Counted from the stretch's first letter, positions 38,822 to 51,729 are shown. The stretch is DNA of 64,000 nt from Trema orientale (GCA_002914845.1 JXTC01000130.1:717467-781466), one strand, 5' to 3'. Program-made: numbers and translations. The notes: a model not told the origin generated them from the letters alone.

Positions 38822-41378
38822 CTGTTATTTTCTTTTGTTCTCTGTTCAGTTTCTGCTTCAAATATATCTGCTAATTTGAATTCAATTCCTGTGCTTAACG
38901 GCACAAACTTCAAGAAGTAGAAAGAGCACGTTACGATAGTGCTTAGTTGTATGGATCTGGACCTTGCACTCAGGAAAGAACAACCTGCTGCTCTTACAGA
39001 TGAAAGTTCTGCTACGGATATTAAGAACTTTGAGCAGTGGGAACGTTCTAATCGCATGAGTCTTATGATCATGAAACATTCCATACCTGAGACTATTAGG
39101 GGCGTTGTGCCAGAGGTTGATAATGCTAAGGTGTTCCTTGATGCAATTGCGGAACGTTTTCAAAAGAATGAAAAAGCGGAAATAAGTACCATGTTGAGCA
39201 ATTTACTTGCTACGCACTATATAGGTAAAGAGAACATAAGAGAGTACATCATGGAGATGTCCAATCTATCTTCAAAACTAAAGGCACTTAAGTTAGAGCT
39301 GTCGAATGACTTGCTCGTGCAATTAGTTCTACTATCTTTTCCGCCATAATTCAATCGATTTAAAGTGAGCTACAACACCCAGAAAGAAAAATGGACTCTT
39401 AATGAGCTCAAATCTCAGTGTATGTAAGAAGATGATAGATTGAAGCGAGATAAGACAGAGATTGCTCACTTAGCAATAACCTCTCAAGATAAGAAAAGAA
39501 AAAGGACTAAGAATAAAGGAGCTACATCTGGGACTTCACATAATAAAGTACAAAAGAAACAAGATGAGGAATCAGCTTGTTTCTAGGAATGTCCCAAGTA
39601 CGCCGCCTAGCGTATCAAGAAGGGTAAGCTTCTCAATTTTATCTATTCTGAGGTTAATTTTACTTCTGTACCCAATCATACTTGGTAGGTGGATACCGGT
39701 GCCACTACTCACATAAGTGTGTCTATGCAGGGTTGTTTGAGGAGCCATCATCCAAGTGATGCTGAAAGATACATCTATATAGGCAACGGCGATACAGTTA
39801 CAATAGAGGCAATAGGTCTATTTAAGTTGCAATTAGGTTCTGGTTTATTTTTAGATTTGGATGAGACATTTGTTGTACCGTCATTTAAACAGAATTTAAT
39901 TTCCATTTCAGTTTTGGACAAATCAAGTTATTCTTATTCATTTGGAAATAATAAATTAAGTCTTTTTCAAAATTCCAATATTATTACGACTAGTACTTTG
40001 ATTGATAACCTATATAAAATCGACACTATTACCTCAATTAATGAAATTTTGCATGTCGAGAAACATGGTACAAAACGCAAAACTATTGAGAATTCCTCTA
40101 TGTTATGACACAAGTGATTAGGACACATATCTAAACAGAGAATACAACGTCTTATGTGAGATGGAATTCTTGACCCACTTGACCTCACAGACTTCACAGT
40201 TTGTGTTGAATGTATTAAAGGCAAACAGACAAATATATGTAAATTAGGTGCCAATAGGAGTTCTAGTGTCTTAGAATTGATACATATTGATATCTCCGGT
40301 CTATTCCCTATGGCTTCATAGAATGGCCAATAGTATTTCATCACGTTCATAGACGATTACTCACGCTATGGGTACTTATATTTAATTCATGAGAAGTCAC
40401 AATCCCTGGACGCATTTAAAGCTTTCAAAGCCGAAGTTGAAAATCAACTCAACAAGAAAATTAAAGTCATCCAATTTGATCGTGGTGGTGAATACTACGG
40501 TAGGTATGATGGATCCGGTGAATAACGTCTAGGTACTTTTGTCCAGTACCTAGAGGAATATGGAATCGTCCCATAATACACAATGCCGAGAAAACCTAGC
40601 ATGAATGGTATTGCTGAGCGACGAAATCGAACACTTAAGGACATGGTGAGGAGCATGATAAGTCATTCCTCTTTACCTGAATCACTCTGAGGAGAAGCAC
40701 TAAAGACTACAATTTATATACTCAACAGAGTACCCAGAAAATCAGTAGCTAAAACTCCATATGAATTATGGACAGGCAAGAAGCCTAGTATTAGGCACTT
40801 GCATATTTGGGATTATCCAGCTGAGGCAAGGCTATACAGGCCACATGAAAAGAAACTAGACTCAAGAACAATAAGTTGCTATTTTATTGGCTACACTGAA
40901 AGATCCAGAGGTTTCAAATTCTATGATCCCTCTAATAGGTCCTTTTTCGAGATGGGTAATGTGAGATTCCTTGAGGATGTTGAGGTTGGGGGGAGGGGGG
41001 AGAGGGGGAAAGAGGGGGGAGATAAGGTTAGGGATATTGTCTTTGAAGAGGAATTTGTTTCTCTTCCTATAGTTACTATTGAAGGTGATCAGGCTCCTTT
41101 GCCTTATATTATTCAAGAAGTAAATTCAGAAATTCAAGACAATATTCTGCAACTTCCTGTCTCACATAATGAAGTTGCTCCTGAAGAGCAACCTCAATAA
41201 CCTTAAGAGGAAGCGCCATTAAGGAGATCTACTAGGGAAAGGAGAAATGTGATTCCGGATGATTACATCGTCTATCTCCTAGAACATGAGTTTGACATAG
41301 GAGTAGAAAATGATCCAATCAATTTTACTCAAGCCAAACAAAGTTCAAAATCTCAACAGTGGATCACTGCCATGAAGG
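38822..41378 (+). pseudogene. Outer Copia gag-protease-integrase part, disrupted
   Basis: One frame carries the polyprotein throughout, interrupted by many stop codons. Visible are a gag segment (LDLALRKEQP, 38939-39349) and the protease motif DTGATTH (39689). The integrase core has FIDDYSRYGYLY (near 40345), DRGGEYY (near 40480) and NGIAERRNRTL (near 40605). After the integrase is a linker with a G-rich tract (40988-41019). The gag CCHC knuckle is degraded to a partial ECPKYAA-like remnant. No Met is visible at the gag start. The frame breaks off at 41378, where the nested element begins. Confidence 0.9.
41374..41378 (+). repeat. Target site duplication GAAGG (left)
   Basis: GAAGG immediately left of the nested element, identical to 49747-49751 on its right. 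Confidence 0.85.
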
Positions 41379-42703
41379 TATTGAGTCATACTTTGCATCA
41401 TCAATCATACACTCTTATTTTGAAGTTAACAAACATATGATTAAGAACTAATAATCTACTTAAGTGTGTAGCAAGTTAAATTGAAAGGATCACAAAATAT
41501 TCAAGATAGATTATAGAAAAGAGTTTGAAGACAAAGAATAAGATATCAAGACCTAGACTAGCAGAAGGTTATACATTTAGTTCGTGTACTTGAATATTTG
41601 TCTACACATTGCATGATCTTAATGGCTTAAATTTTTCATATAATTGGTCTTTTTCAAACCTAAACTATCAAATCTATTTATTTCTAACTAATATGTACAA
41701 TTTATTTTATACAAGCTTTTAAATTGATTTATGAATTTCTATAGTCTCTATATTACATATTAAAACAATTTCTAAAGTCATTTTTTGGAAATAATTGAAA
41801 AAGACTTGAAATAAATTTGAAAAACTGCTCTCAGATAGAATCGGTAGACCGGTGGCTAGAATCGGTCGACCGATTCTTCTGTTTTCTATTTTCAATGACT
41901 TTTTAAATCCGACCATTAGAACCGCACTTTCAACGGCTAGTATTTACCGAAAATGATAGATTGTCTATCAAAAAGGCTAAAACGGCTAGTTTTCATTCTA
42001 GTCTTTAAATAGAAGCCTTTTTAACACTTGAAATAACTTTTGAACATTCTTACATTGCTTTAAACATACTTTCAAAGTGTTCAAACTTTCTTTTGTAAAT
42101 CAAACTTTTAAATCCACTTTTTCACAAAAGTTATTTGAGCCAAACTAGATCGTACTTTGTGTTTTCATTTATTCTCTCTAGGCTTATCTTGTATTATCTT
42201 TATTCCTTTGAGAGATTCTAGTTGAATATATTAACAAACAAAAATCAAATTATATTTGTGAGGTGAGGTTGACACTGGATTTATAAACAACCCAGTTTAG
42301 GTGAGATTAGCACCGGAGTCTAAACAATCGGTGTTAGGCGTATTAAAGCCGTATTCAAGACTATTGTAAAGGCATGAGTGTGCCTAAAGAGAAAGTACTC
42401 ATTATATAAAAGGGACGGTCAAGCCCATTCTCTTGATCTGATAGTGGATAGCTCAAAGCGGGTTGCTAAGAGCCGGGGACGTAGACAAACTATTGTGTTT
42501 GTTGAATCTCGTAAAAATAGTATTTGCATTTTTCTATCCCTATCTCTTTAAATTTATTTATCTTAAGTTTGTGCATGCAATTTATCTATTTTTACTTGTT
42601 GTAGCCTTTACTTGCTAAATTTACTTGTTTGTCAAGAAAAGTTTGCATAAGTTTTTAAAACCCAATTCACCCCCTTCTTGGGTTGGCTAACCTTGGACTT
42701 ACA
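41379..42703 (+). repeat. 5' LTR of the nested Copia element (1325 bp)
   Basis: Starts TATTGAGTCATAC (TG mutated to TA) and ends CTTGGACTTACA. It includes a self-complementary AATCGGTCGACCGATT near 41861. From 41478 it matches the 3' LTR. The last ~500 bp carry the GTGAGGTTGACACTGGATTT and TCTAAACAATCGGTGTTAGG phrases also found, inverted, at 62300-62650. Confidence 0.9.
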
Positions 42704-42720
42704 ATTAGCATCAGAGCTTG
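42704..42720 (+). other. Primer-binding site region of the nested element
   Basis: ATTAGCATCAGAGCTTG directly follows the LTR and corresponds to a tRNA-Met complement (TGGTATCAGAGC) with two substitutions. Confidence 0.75.
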
Positions 42721-42754
42721 GTGCTCAAATTTTTTAAACTTAACCGTTTTTGAG

Positions 42755-44213
42755 ATGGCTAGCCCAAACAATTTTTCTTTTCAATACAAGGGGTTGTCTC
42801 CATCCAAATAACTATTTTTTGACGGAAGTGATTTTAACTATTGGAGAAGTCGTATGTATACTTATCTTAGGTCTATTGACTTTGATCTTTAGTATATTGT
42901 CACTAAAGGATTTTTGAAAATTACAAAAGTGGTTGATAGTAGAGAAGTTGAAAAGGACATAGAAGAATATGATGAAAAAGATAAATCAACTTCACCAAGA
43001 ATGGTAGAGCTAGAAATATTCTTATGTGTGGCTTAGATAGGAATATCTATAATAATTTTGAGAAAGCTAGAGATGCTCATAAATTATGGAATATGCTAGA
43101 AGTCTCTTATCAAGGAACTAGCTCAATGAAAGAAACTAGAATCAATATTTTTACTAGAAACTATGAGTTGTTTAAAATGGAAAAAGATGAATCTATTTCA
43201 CAAATATTTACTAGATTCACAACTATTATTAACTCTCTTGGTGCTCCAGGAAAATATTTCCAAATGGTGAGTCGGTAAGCAAGATTATTCGAAGCCTTCC
43301 TCGAGCATATAGAAGCAAGGTGGTGGCCATTCAAGAAGCTAAGGATCTTAGCAAACTTCCATTTGAAGAACTTATGGGTTCTCTCATGACCCATGAAATT
43401 CTCATGAAAGAAACAAATGAAGATGAAGGAGAGGAGAAAAAGAAAGGAATTGCTCTTAAAGCCACCTTACAAGAAAGCAATGAGATAGAAGAAGAATTTA
43501 CCGATAGTGAGTTTGAAGACATTGCCCTACTTACCAAAAGATACAAGAAGTACCTAAACTTCAAAAAGAAGAACTTCAAGAAAAAAACTAAAGGCAATGA
43601 CTTCCGAGAAAAGAAAATGAAGGATGACCAAATCACTTGCTTTGAATGCAAGAAATCGGGTCACATGAAGAACGATTGTCCCTTGAGAAGAAAAATGAAG
43701 AAAAAGGCAATGAAGGCCACTTGGGATGATAGTGAAGAAGAAGAATCCGAAGGAGAAGAACAAGAAAAAATTGCCAACATGTGCTTCGTAGCAATGGAAA
43801 ATGAGGTAAGCCCACTTGAACTTAAAATTGAATTTCATGATAGTGATACAAGTAGTGAGTTTAGTGAAAATGATAGTGTTTGTGATTTATTATATGAGAA
43901 TTTGTTAAGTGATTTCAATGATTTACACAAAAACTATGAAAAACTCATTTTCAAGAACAATGCTCTCAAAAAAGAAATTCTTAGTTTGTCAAAAATGGTT
44001 GAAAAGTTTACTAATGGAAAGGAAGTGAATTTGTCTTGTAGTAATTGTGATGTTTTATCAAAAGAAAACACTTCCTTAAATGACAAGATTTTAGACTTAA
44101 TCAAAATTGTCCACAAATTTACAAATAGAAAGAAAAATTTTGATATGATACTTGGTGGACAAAAGTGCGTTTTTGACAAAGGATGTATTAGGTACAAATC
44201 TTTCATAAAATAA
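42755..44213 (+). pseudogene. Nested Copia gag, frameshifted
   Basis: Begins MASPNNFSFQYKGL at 42755, with early stops near 42809 and 42891. Frame changes occur near 42985 and 43262, so three frames carry it. The zinc knuckle CFECKKSGHMKNDC (CX2CX4HX4C) lies near 43639-43680. It is preceded by a Lys-rich stretch and followed by an acidic segment (SEEEESEGEEQE) and a long helical tail with repeated LSKMVEKF-like heptads up to 44213. The length of the tail fits SIRE-type gag proteins. Confidence 0.88.
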
Positions 44214-44419
44214 AAATACCTCAGAAACTATTTTGTGAAAGCTAGTACTAGTGACACCAAACACGCTTGCACTTATTGCAATCAAGATGGACATACTAGT
44301 TTTTCATGCTTTGTAAAGAAGAATGCATACTTTGGTGGAAAACTAGCTTGAGTACCGAAAAAATCTAGAACTAACACTCAAGGACCCAAATTAGTATGGG
44401 TACCAAAAATCAAAGCCTG

Positions 44420-47400
44420 ATTCTTATTTGTAGGTACAAAAGAAGAAGAACTTTTGGTTCTTGGATAGTGGTTGCTTGAAACACATGGCCGGTGATTATT
44501 CCTTGCTCTCATCATTTACAAAAAAGAATGAAGGACATGTCACCTTTGGAGACAATGCTAAAGGCAAGATTTTGGGTATAGGTAACATGGGTTCTACTTC
44601 TTCTCCTATTATTGAAAATGTTTTACTTGTTGATAGCCTTAAATATAATTTGCTTAGTATAAGTCAACTTTATGATAAGGGTTATCGGGTCATTTTTGAA
44701 CCTTCCAAATACTTGATTGAGGATACTTGTTCAAAAAAAATTATTTTTGAAGGAGAAAGAAAGGACAATTTTTTATACTATTGACATCGAAAAATATTTC
44801 AGTCAAGATAAATATTTTTCAGTTTTAAAAGATGATTCTTGGCTTTGGTATAGAAGACTTGGACATGTTAGCATGAATACTATTTCTAAACTTTCTAAGA
44901 AAAACCTTGTTAATGATTTACCTAGATTACTTTTTGAAAAAGACAAGGTTTGTGATGCATGTCAATTTGGAAAACAAGTAAAAAGCTCTTTCAAATCTAA
45001 AAATGTTATCACTACTTCTAGACCTTTGCAACTACTTCACATGGATTTATTTGGACTATCAAGAGTAGCTAGTCTTGGTAGAAAACACTATACTTTTGTG
45101 ATAGTAGATGATTTTTCAAGATTAACTTGGGTTTTATTTATTGCTCATAAAAATGATGTTTTAAATTTACTTATTATCTTTTGTAAGAAAGTGCAGAATG
45201 AAAAAGGCTACACCATCACATTTATCAGAAGTGATCATGGTGGTGAGTTTGAAAATGATGAAATGGAAGCATTTTGCTACAAAAATAATTTTGATCATAA
45301 CTTTTTTTCTCCTAGAACTCCACAGCAAAATAGAGTTGTAGAAAGAAAGAATAGAACCTTATGAGAAATGACATGAAGTATGCTAAATGAAAATGGTTTG
45401 TCAAAACACTTTTGGGCCGAAGCAGTAAGTACCACTTGTCATATTGTAAATAGAGTTATGATAAGGCCAATTTTGAACAAGACATCTTATGAGCTTTAGA
45501 AAGGTAGAAAATCTAACATTGGCTATTTTAAAGTTTTTGGTTGGAAATGTTTTATTTTAAATACTAAAAGATAATTTGGGTAAATTTAATTCAAAATCCA
45601 ATGTTGGTATTTTACTTGGATATTCTACTACTAGTAAGGCTTATAGAGTATTTAATAAAAGAACTTTGGTAGTAGAAGAGTCTATGTATGTTATCTTTGA
45701 TGAGTCTAACACTTTCTATGAGGAGAGAAAATTAAATGATGATGATGTTGTAGGTTTGGAACCAAGCTCAAGTGAGCCAAGTAAAAATGAGAAAACAAAT
45801 GAAGAAAATGGCGTCCAACTACAACAAGATCTTAAGGAAGCAAAGGAAATTGAAAATGGTTACATACTTAATCTTCCTTAAGATTTAAAATTCAACTATG
45901 TTCATCCTAAAGACCAAATTCTAGGTGACCCCTTACAAGGAGTCAAGACTAGAGCATCACTTAGAAATATTTGCAATAACATGGCTTTTATCTCTTAAAT
46001 TGAACCAAAAAGTTTTAAAGATGCCGAAAATGATGAATCGTAGATTTTAGCTATGCAAGAAGAATTAAACCAATTTGAAAGAAGTGATGTATGAGAATTA
46101 GTTCCAAGACCTAAGGATCAATCAGTTATTGGGACTAATTGGGTCTTTAGAAATAAAGTAGATGAGTATGAGGTGATTGTGAGAAACAAAGCTAGATTAG
46201 TGGCTCAAAGTTTCAATCAACAAGAAGGTATCGATTATGAGAAAACCTTCGCAGCCGTAGTAGGATTAGAATTCATAAGAATGCTCCTAGCTTTTGCTTA
46301 TCATAAAGACTTTATTATATATCAAATGGACGTTAAGAGTGCATTTCTAAATGGATACATTTTAGAAGAAGTATATGTAGCCCAACCCCCCAGTTTTTAA
46401 AATCATACATATACGAATCATGTTTTCAAATTGAAAAAGGCTCTTTATGATTTAAAGCAAGCTCCTAGAGCTTGGTATGATAGATTGAGTAAATTTTTGA
46501 TTTCAAATAGTTTTACTATGGGAGGATATTACTCTTTTTATAAAAAGAAAAAGGGGAGAAATGATTTTAGTTCAAATCTATGTTGATGATATTATATTTG
46601 GTGCTACTAATGTCTCTCTTTGTGAAGAATTTTTTAAATGTATGCATGATGAGTTTGAAATAAGTATGATGGGAGAACTCAATTTCTTTCTCGGACTTCA
46701 AATCAAACAAAGCAATGAAGGCATTTTCATCAATCAATCTAAGTACATCAAGGATATGCTAAAGAAGTTCGACATGAAGAACTCCAAATAAATGAGAATA
46801 CCTATGAGCTCTTCAATCAAACTTGATAAAGACGAAAATGGTAAAGCAGTGGATATCACTAAATATCGAGGTATGATCGGCTCACTTCTTTACTTAACTG
46901 CTAGTAGACTAGATATAATGTTTAGTATTTGTCTATGTGCTAGATTTCAATCTAATCCTAAGGAATCACATCTAAGTGCAGTAAAACATATATTGAAATA
47001 TTTGCATGGCACTATGAATCTAGGATTATAGTATCCAGAAGGCACACACTTTAACGTTACTAGTTTTTTGGATACAGACTATGCTGGTTGTCAAACCGAT
47101 CTCAAGAGCACTAGTGGCACTTGTCATTTTCTTAGTTATTCACTTGTGTCATGGTTTAGTAAGAAATAAAATTATGTTACTTTTTCTACTACAGAAGCTG
47201 AATATATCTCTGCTGGTAGTTGTTGTGCTCAAATTCTTTAGATGAAATAAACTCTCATAGATTTTGGAATGCATTATGAATATGTACCCATTAAATGTGA
47301 TAATATTAGTGCTATCAATTTATCCAAAAATTCAATTTTGCATTCATGAGCTAAGCATATTGATATTAGACATTATTTTCTTCATGATCATATGCAAAAA

Positions 47401-47532
47401 TGTGACATCATTCTTGAGTTTTTATGCACAAAATATCAACTAGCTGATATCTTCACTAAACCTCTCAACGAGGATCGTTTTTGCATGATTCATAGAGAAC
47501 TTGGCATGATTGATCATAATGAGCTTCATTGA
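44420..47532 (+). pseudogene. Nested Copia protease-integrase-RT-RNase H, disrupted
   Basis: Protease motif DSGCLKH near 44464. The integrase zinc-binding part includes RLGHVSM (near 44855) and CDACQFGK (near 44955); the core has VDDFSRLTWVL and SDHGGEFEND (near 45230). The reverse transcriptase has DVKSAFLNG (near 46330), [13 protein letters not shown] (near 46450) and the catalytic YVDDIIFGA (near 46580). RNase H segments with TEAEYISA lie near 47190, and the frame ends at 47530-47532 after HRELGMIDHNELH. Frame changes occur near 44760, 45570 and 46560, and multiple in-frame stops are present. Confidence 0.9.
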
Positions 47533-48046
47533 TAATTTTCTATGTTTAAATGTGGCTTATTTTGTCCTGTATGCTTGTTAAATTGCTATCTTGTTGATGT
47601 TTTTAATGTTGTTTTAATCAAATTCATCATTTAAAACTGTTTTGAACTGAATAACTGCCGAAACAGAGATTTCTGCCAAAAAACTGTCCTAGAAAGACAG
47701 TTCTCTCTGGAAGACTCGGCAGACCGAAACTGGGTTTCTGGTCTGCCGAAATCGCACAGTTCCGCGTGTATTTAAGCCGTTTTGTTGATTTTCTCTCTCA
47801 TTCTTTCAATTTCTCTCAACCGATTCTTTCTCTCTCACACCTTAATATCATCTCTTTTCATTCCCATTCAATTTTATCACAAAATCTCTCAAGTTTCTCC
47901 CAACTAGAGTTGACCTCATCACTTTTTCACTCTCAATCCTTGTTTTTCAACACTATTTTGCATCAAAATCTGGTTTCTCTTTCTTCTAAACCCTAGAATT
48001 CCAAAAATCCCTTGTGTTTGAGTCTCTATTTTCATCTCTTGATCAA
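47533..48046 (+). other. Spacer and pyrimidine-rich leader before the extra ORF
   Basis: Holds CCGAAA/TCGGCAGACCGA-type inverted words (47655-47760) that also occur in the LTRs. A TC-rich tract (47790-47990) follows, resembling a 5' leader immediately upstream of the extra open frame. This could mean the extra frame is expressed from its own (sub)genomic transcript. Confidence 0.5.
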
Positions 48047-48547
48047 ATGGCTCCTAGAAGGGAAATCTCAAGGTGAAAAGGGAAGGAAATTCATCCTGAG
48101 GAACAAGAACAATGCACTAAGGCGAGGTTAGATACTCCTCTCCTAGAGTCTCTTACTCTCATGACCAGGTACAAAGAAATCTTTTCCAAAAAGAGTATCA
48201 TCTGGGATAGAACATTCAATTTTAGAGATTTATCTTATGTCAAGTTTCCAGACTATATTGAAAATATGGGATGGACTGATTTCTGCTCCATTTGGGAGAT
48301 AGGATACCCTAGGTTGGTTAGAGGTTTCTATACCAGTACAAGCATCTCTAGGGGACAACATGCTATCTTTGGTTCCCTCAAGGGAATAGATTTTTCCATT
48401 ACTGAACAACTCCTGGTTGAAATTCTGCATTTACCCTTGGGTGGTTATAGATTTCCCATTACTAACACTTGGCCTATGATTGAGGATTTTGAGCCTCAAC
48501 AAGCCTTACTCCGTGTCTGTTCTCCTGCAGTTTCCAACCCAAATTAA
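48047..48547 (+). pseudogene. Extra ORF after pol in the nested Copia element, truncated
   Basis: ATG at 48047 (MAPRREISR), one in-frame TGA near 48077, then an open stretch to 48547. Visible features are GWTDFCSIWEIGYPRLVRGF, GSLKGIDFSI and LLVEILHLPLGGYRF. This pattern (tryptophan-rich start, LVRxFY, then a G-x-x-[IV]-x-[FI]-[ST] strand and a hydrophobic helix) resembles the putative plant transposon protein domain (probably Pfam PF20167), found in extra ORFs of plant retroelements. It is not a canonical gag/pol domain. Its 3' end is lost at a deletion junction (48540/48541); the last residues and stop are read from LTR sequence. Confidence 0.6.
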
Positions 48548-49746
48548 AAGGATCACAAGACATTCAAGATAGATTATGGAAAAGAGCTTGAAGACAAAGA
48601 ACAAGATATCAAGACCTAGACTAGCAGAAGATTATACATTTAGTTCGTGTACTTGAATATTTGTCTGCACATTTCATGATCGTAATGGCTCAAATTTTTC
48701 ATATAATTGGTCCTTTTCAAACCTAAACTGTCAAATCTGTTTATTTCCAACTAATATATAAAATTTATTTTATACAATCTTTTAAATTGATTTATGAATT
48801 TCTATAGTCTCTATATTACATATTAAATTAATTTATAAAGTTACTTTTTGGAAATAATTGAAAAAGACTTGAAATAAATTTGATAAACTGTTCTCGGATA
48901 GAATCGGCAGACCAGTGGCCAGAATCGGTCAACCGATTCCTCTGTTTTCCGTTTTTAACGACTTTTTAAATCCGATTGTTAGAATTGCACTTTCAACGGC
49001 TAGTATTTTCAGTCTACTGAAAATGAACTTTCGGTCTACCGAAATTGACAGATTGTCTGTCAAACCGTCTAAAACGGCTAGTTTTCATTCTAGTCTTTAA
49101 ATAGAAGCCTTTTTAACACTTGAAATAACTTTTGAACATTCTTACATTGATTTAAACATACTTTCAAAATGTTCAAACCTTCTTTTATAAATCATACTTT
49201 GTGTTTTCATTTATTCTCTCTAGGCTTACCATGTATTATCTTTATTCCTTTGATAGATTCTAGTTGAGTGTATCAACAAACAAAAATCAAATTGTATTTT
49301 TGAGGTGAGGTTGACACCGGATTCATAAACAACACGGTTTAGGTGAGATTGGCACGGGAGTCTAAACAATCCGTGTTAGGCGTAATAAAGCCGGATTCAA
49401 GACTATTGTAAAGACGTGAGTGTGCCTAAGGAGAAAGTATTCATTGTGTAAAAGGAACGGTCAAGCATATTGTCTTGATCCGATAGTGCATAGCTCGAAG
49501 TGGGTTGCAAAGAGTTGGGGATATAGACAAACTGTCGTATTTGTTGAACCTCGTAAAAATAGTGTTTATATTTCTCTATCCCTATTTCTTTAAATTTATT
49601 TATCTTAAGTTTGTGCATACAATTTATCAATTTTTACTTGTTGTATCCTTTACTTGCTAAATTTACTTGTTTGTTAAAAAAAGTTTACAAAAGTTTTTAA
49701 AACCCAATTCACTCCCTCTCTTGGGTTGGCTAACCTTAGACTTATA
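48541..49746 (+). repeat. 3' LTR of the nested Copia element, 5'-truncated (1206 bp)
   Basis: Aligns with 41478-42703 of the 5' LTR, from AAATTAAAAGGATCAC to CTTAGACTTATA (CA mutated to TA). The first ~99 bp of the LTR and any polypurine tract are missing, because the extra ORF runs directly into it. Confidence 0.9.
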
Positions 49747-49751
49747 GAAGG
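49747..49751 (+). repeat. Target site duplication GAAGG (right)
   Basis: Matches 41374-41378 exactly; the outer element's coding sequence resumes immediately after it. Confidence 0.85.
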
Positions 49752-51267
49752 ATGAGATGAAATCCATGAAAGACCATGACGTTTGGGAACTCGTCGAATT
49801 GCCAGCAGAAAAGAAACCTATTAGTTGTAAATGGACTTTTAAAACCAAAAGGGATTCTAAAGGCAATATCGAGAGATATAAGGCTCGTTTAGTTGCCAAA
49901 GGTTTCACTCAGAAAGAAGGCATTGACTATAAAGATACTTTCTCTCCAGTTTCTTCGAAAGACTTTTTCAAAATAATAATAACACTAGTAGCTCATTTTT
50001 ACTTGGAGCTACACTAGATAGATGTAAAGTCTGCGTTCCTCAATGGTGATATTGAGGAAATGATTTATATGGCACAGCCAGAAAACTTTGTAACTGGAGA
50101 TCCAAAGTCTATAGTTTGTAAACTAAAGAAATCCATCTATGGTCTCAAACAAGCATCCTGTCAATGGTATCATAAGTTCTATCAAGTTATTTCCTCTTTT
50201 AGTTTTGAGAAAAATTTGGTAGATAGATGCATTTATCATAAGTTCAGTAGGAGCAAATGTGTCTTCCTGGTCTTATATGCCGATGATATACTTTTGGCAA
50301 GCAATGATATAGACTTACTGTATGAAACTAAGAGATTTCTATCAAATAAATTTGAGATAAAAGATCTTGGGGACGCCTCTTTTGTCTTAGGGATTAAAAT
50401 ACACCGAGATCGCTCTCAGGGCATTCTTGAGTTATCACAAAAGAGCTATATCAAAAAGGTGCTTGATAGATTTGGCATGAGCAAATATGCCCCAGGAGAT
50501 ACACCCATGGCTAAGGGTGATAAATTCAGTCTCATTTAATGTCCAAGAATGAGTTTGAAGCTAAAGAAATGCAGAAGATCCCTTATGCATCTGTAGTAGG
50601 GAGTTTGATGTATGCTCAAGTGTGTACTCATCCAGATATAGCATACATAGTTAGAGTATTGCACAGATATTTAAGCAACCCTGGTATGGATCACTGGACA
50701 GCAGCAAAGAGGGTTTTACGATATTTACAGAGAACAAAAGATTACATGCTCACTTATCAGAGATCTGATCATTTAGATATCATGGGGTATTCTGACTCCG
50801 ATTATGCTGGATGCCTAGATAATAAGAGATCCATTTCAGGCTATATTTACCTACTTGCTGGAGGAGCTGTATCATGGAAGAGTGCTAAGCAGACGCTCAT
50901 AGTTTCTTCTACCATGGAGGCAGAGTTTATAACTTGTCATGAGGAATCAAATTAAGGGATATGGCTGCGAAATATTATCACCGGACTCCAAATTGTCGAT
51001 GGCATAGAAAAGCCATTGAAGATTTATTGTGATAATAGAGCCGTTATTCTATATTCCAATAACAATAAAAGCTCGTCAGAATCTAAATACATAGACATTA
51101 AGTTTCTAATTGTTAAAGAAAGAATTCAGAGTCACCTAGTGTCTATAGAACATATTGAAACTAATTCCATGTTGGCGGATTCTCTCACCAAAGGTTTAAC
51201 ACCTAAGGTGTTTCATGAGCATACTGCTCATATGGGTGTTGTACCATTTAAAGATATTCAGAATTAG
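49752..51267 (+). pseudogene. Outer Copia reverse transcriptase-RNase H part, disrupted
   Basis: Resumes in the outer frame with [15 protein letters not shown], then [13 protein letters not shown] and [15 protein letters not shown] (near 49890). DVKSAFLNGD follows (near 50020), then LKQASCQWYHKFY, the catalytic LYADDILLAS (near 50277) and LGIKIHRDR. A single-base change shifts the frame near 50540. The RNase H part then follows, with GYSDSDYAGCLDN (near 50788), the TMEAEF strand and ADSLTKGL (near 51175). Stops near 50017 and 50953 add to the decay. Ends at 51267. Confidence 0.92.
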
Positions 51268-51716
51268 TGGGAGTTAGATTTTACAAGTTCTCTTGTGATA
51301 GACACATTTATTATTTGATATTAATAAAGTGATGATTTTCTTTTATACTCTGAATTTTTATTTTATTTTCTTTCTATCTGCTGTTTTGTATAAAGTTGCG
51401 GTGTTGCATAATGTGAAAGACTAAGGTTGATTCGTTGGAATCATAAAGTAGGACCAAATGGAAATAGGTATGTAAGATTATTTTTCGTGTAATTTTCATG
51501 CCACATATCCATACTTGATCTGTATCATTGCGTGTATTAATTTGGTAATGATTGATGGGTTTAGTTGTCTACCTAAGTGCAATGAAGGCCGCTTTGGTTT
51601 CACGTTGATGTACAAGATGGTTCAGATTGTCTTAAGGAGTAATTTCTTAACAGACAGCAATAATGTGTGCGCTCAAGTTTTTATTATATAATTGTCTCAG
51701 GAAAAACCCATGTAGC

Positions 51717-51729
51717 CCAAGTGGGAGAT
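51717..51729 (+). other. Polypurine tract of the outer Copia element
   Basis: CCAAGTGGGAGAT lies directly before the 3' LTR, the usual position and composition of a Copia polypurine tract. Confidence 0.75.

Larger units (their letters stand above)
41379..49746 (+). mobile_element. Nested SIRE-like Copia element with an extra 3' ORF
   Basis: Inserted in the outer element's pol with a perfect 5-bp duplication GAAGG. It has a 1325-bp 5' LTR, a gag with a CCHC knuckle and coiled-coil-like tail, Copia-order pol, an additional open frame after RNase H, and a 3' LTR missing its first ~99 bp. Long LTRs, a long gag tail and a 3' extra ORF suggest the SIRE (Maximus) lineage, an inference. Frameshifts (near 42985, 43262, 44760, 45570 and 46560) and many stops make it inactive. 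Confidence 0.92.
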
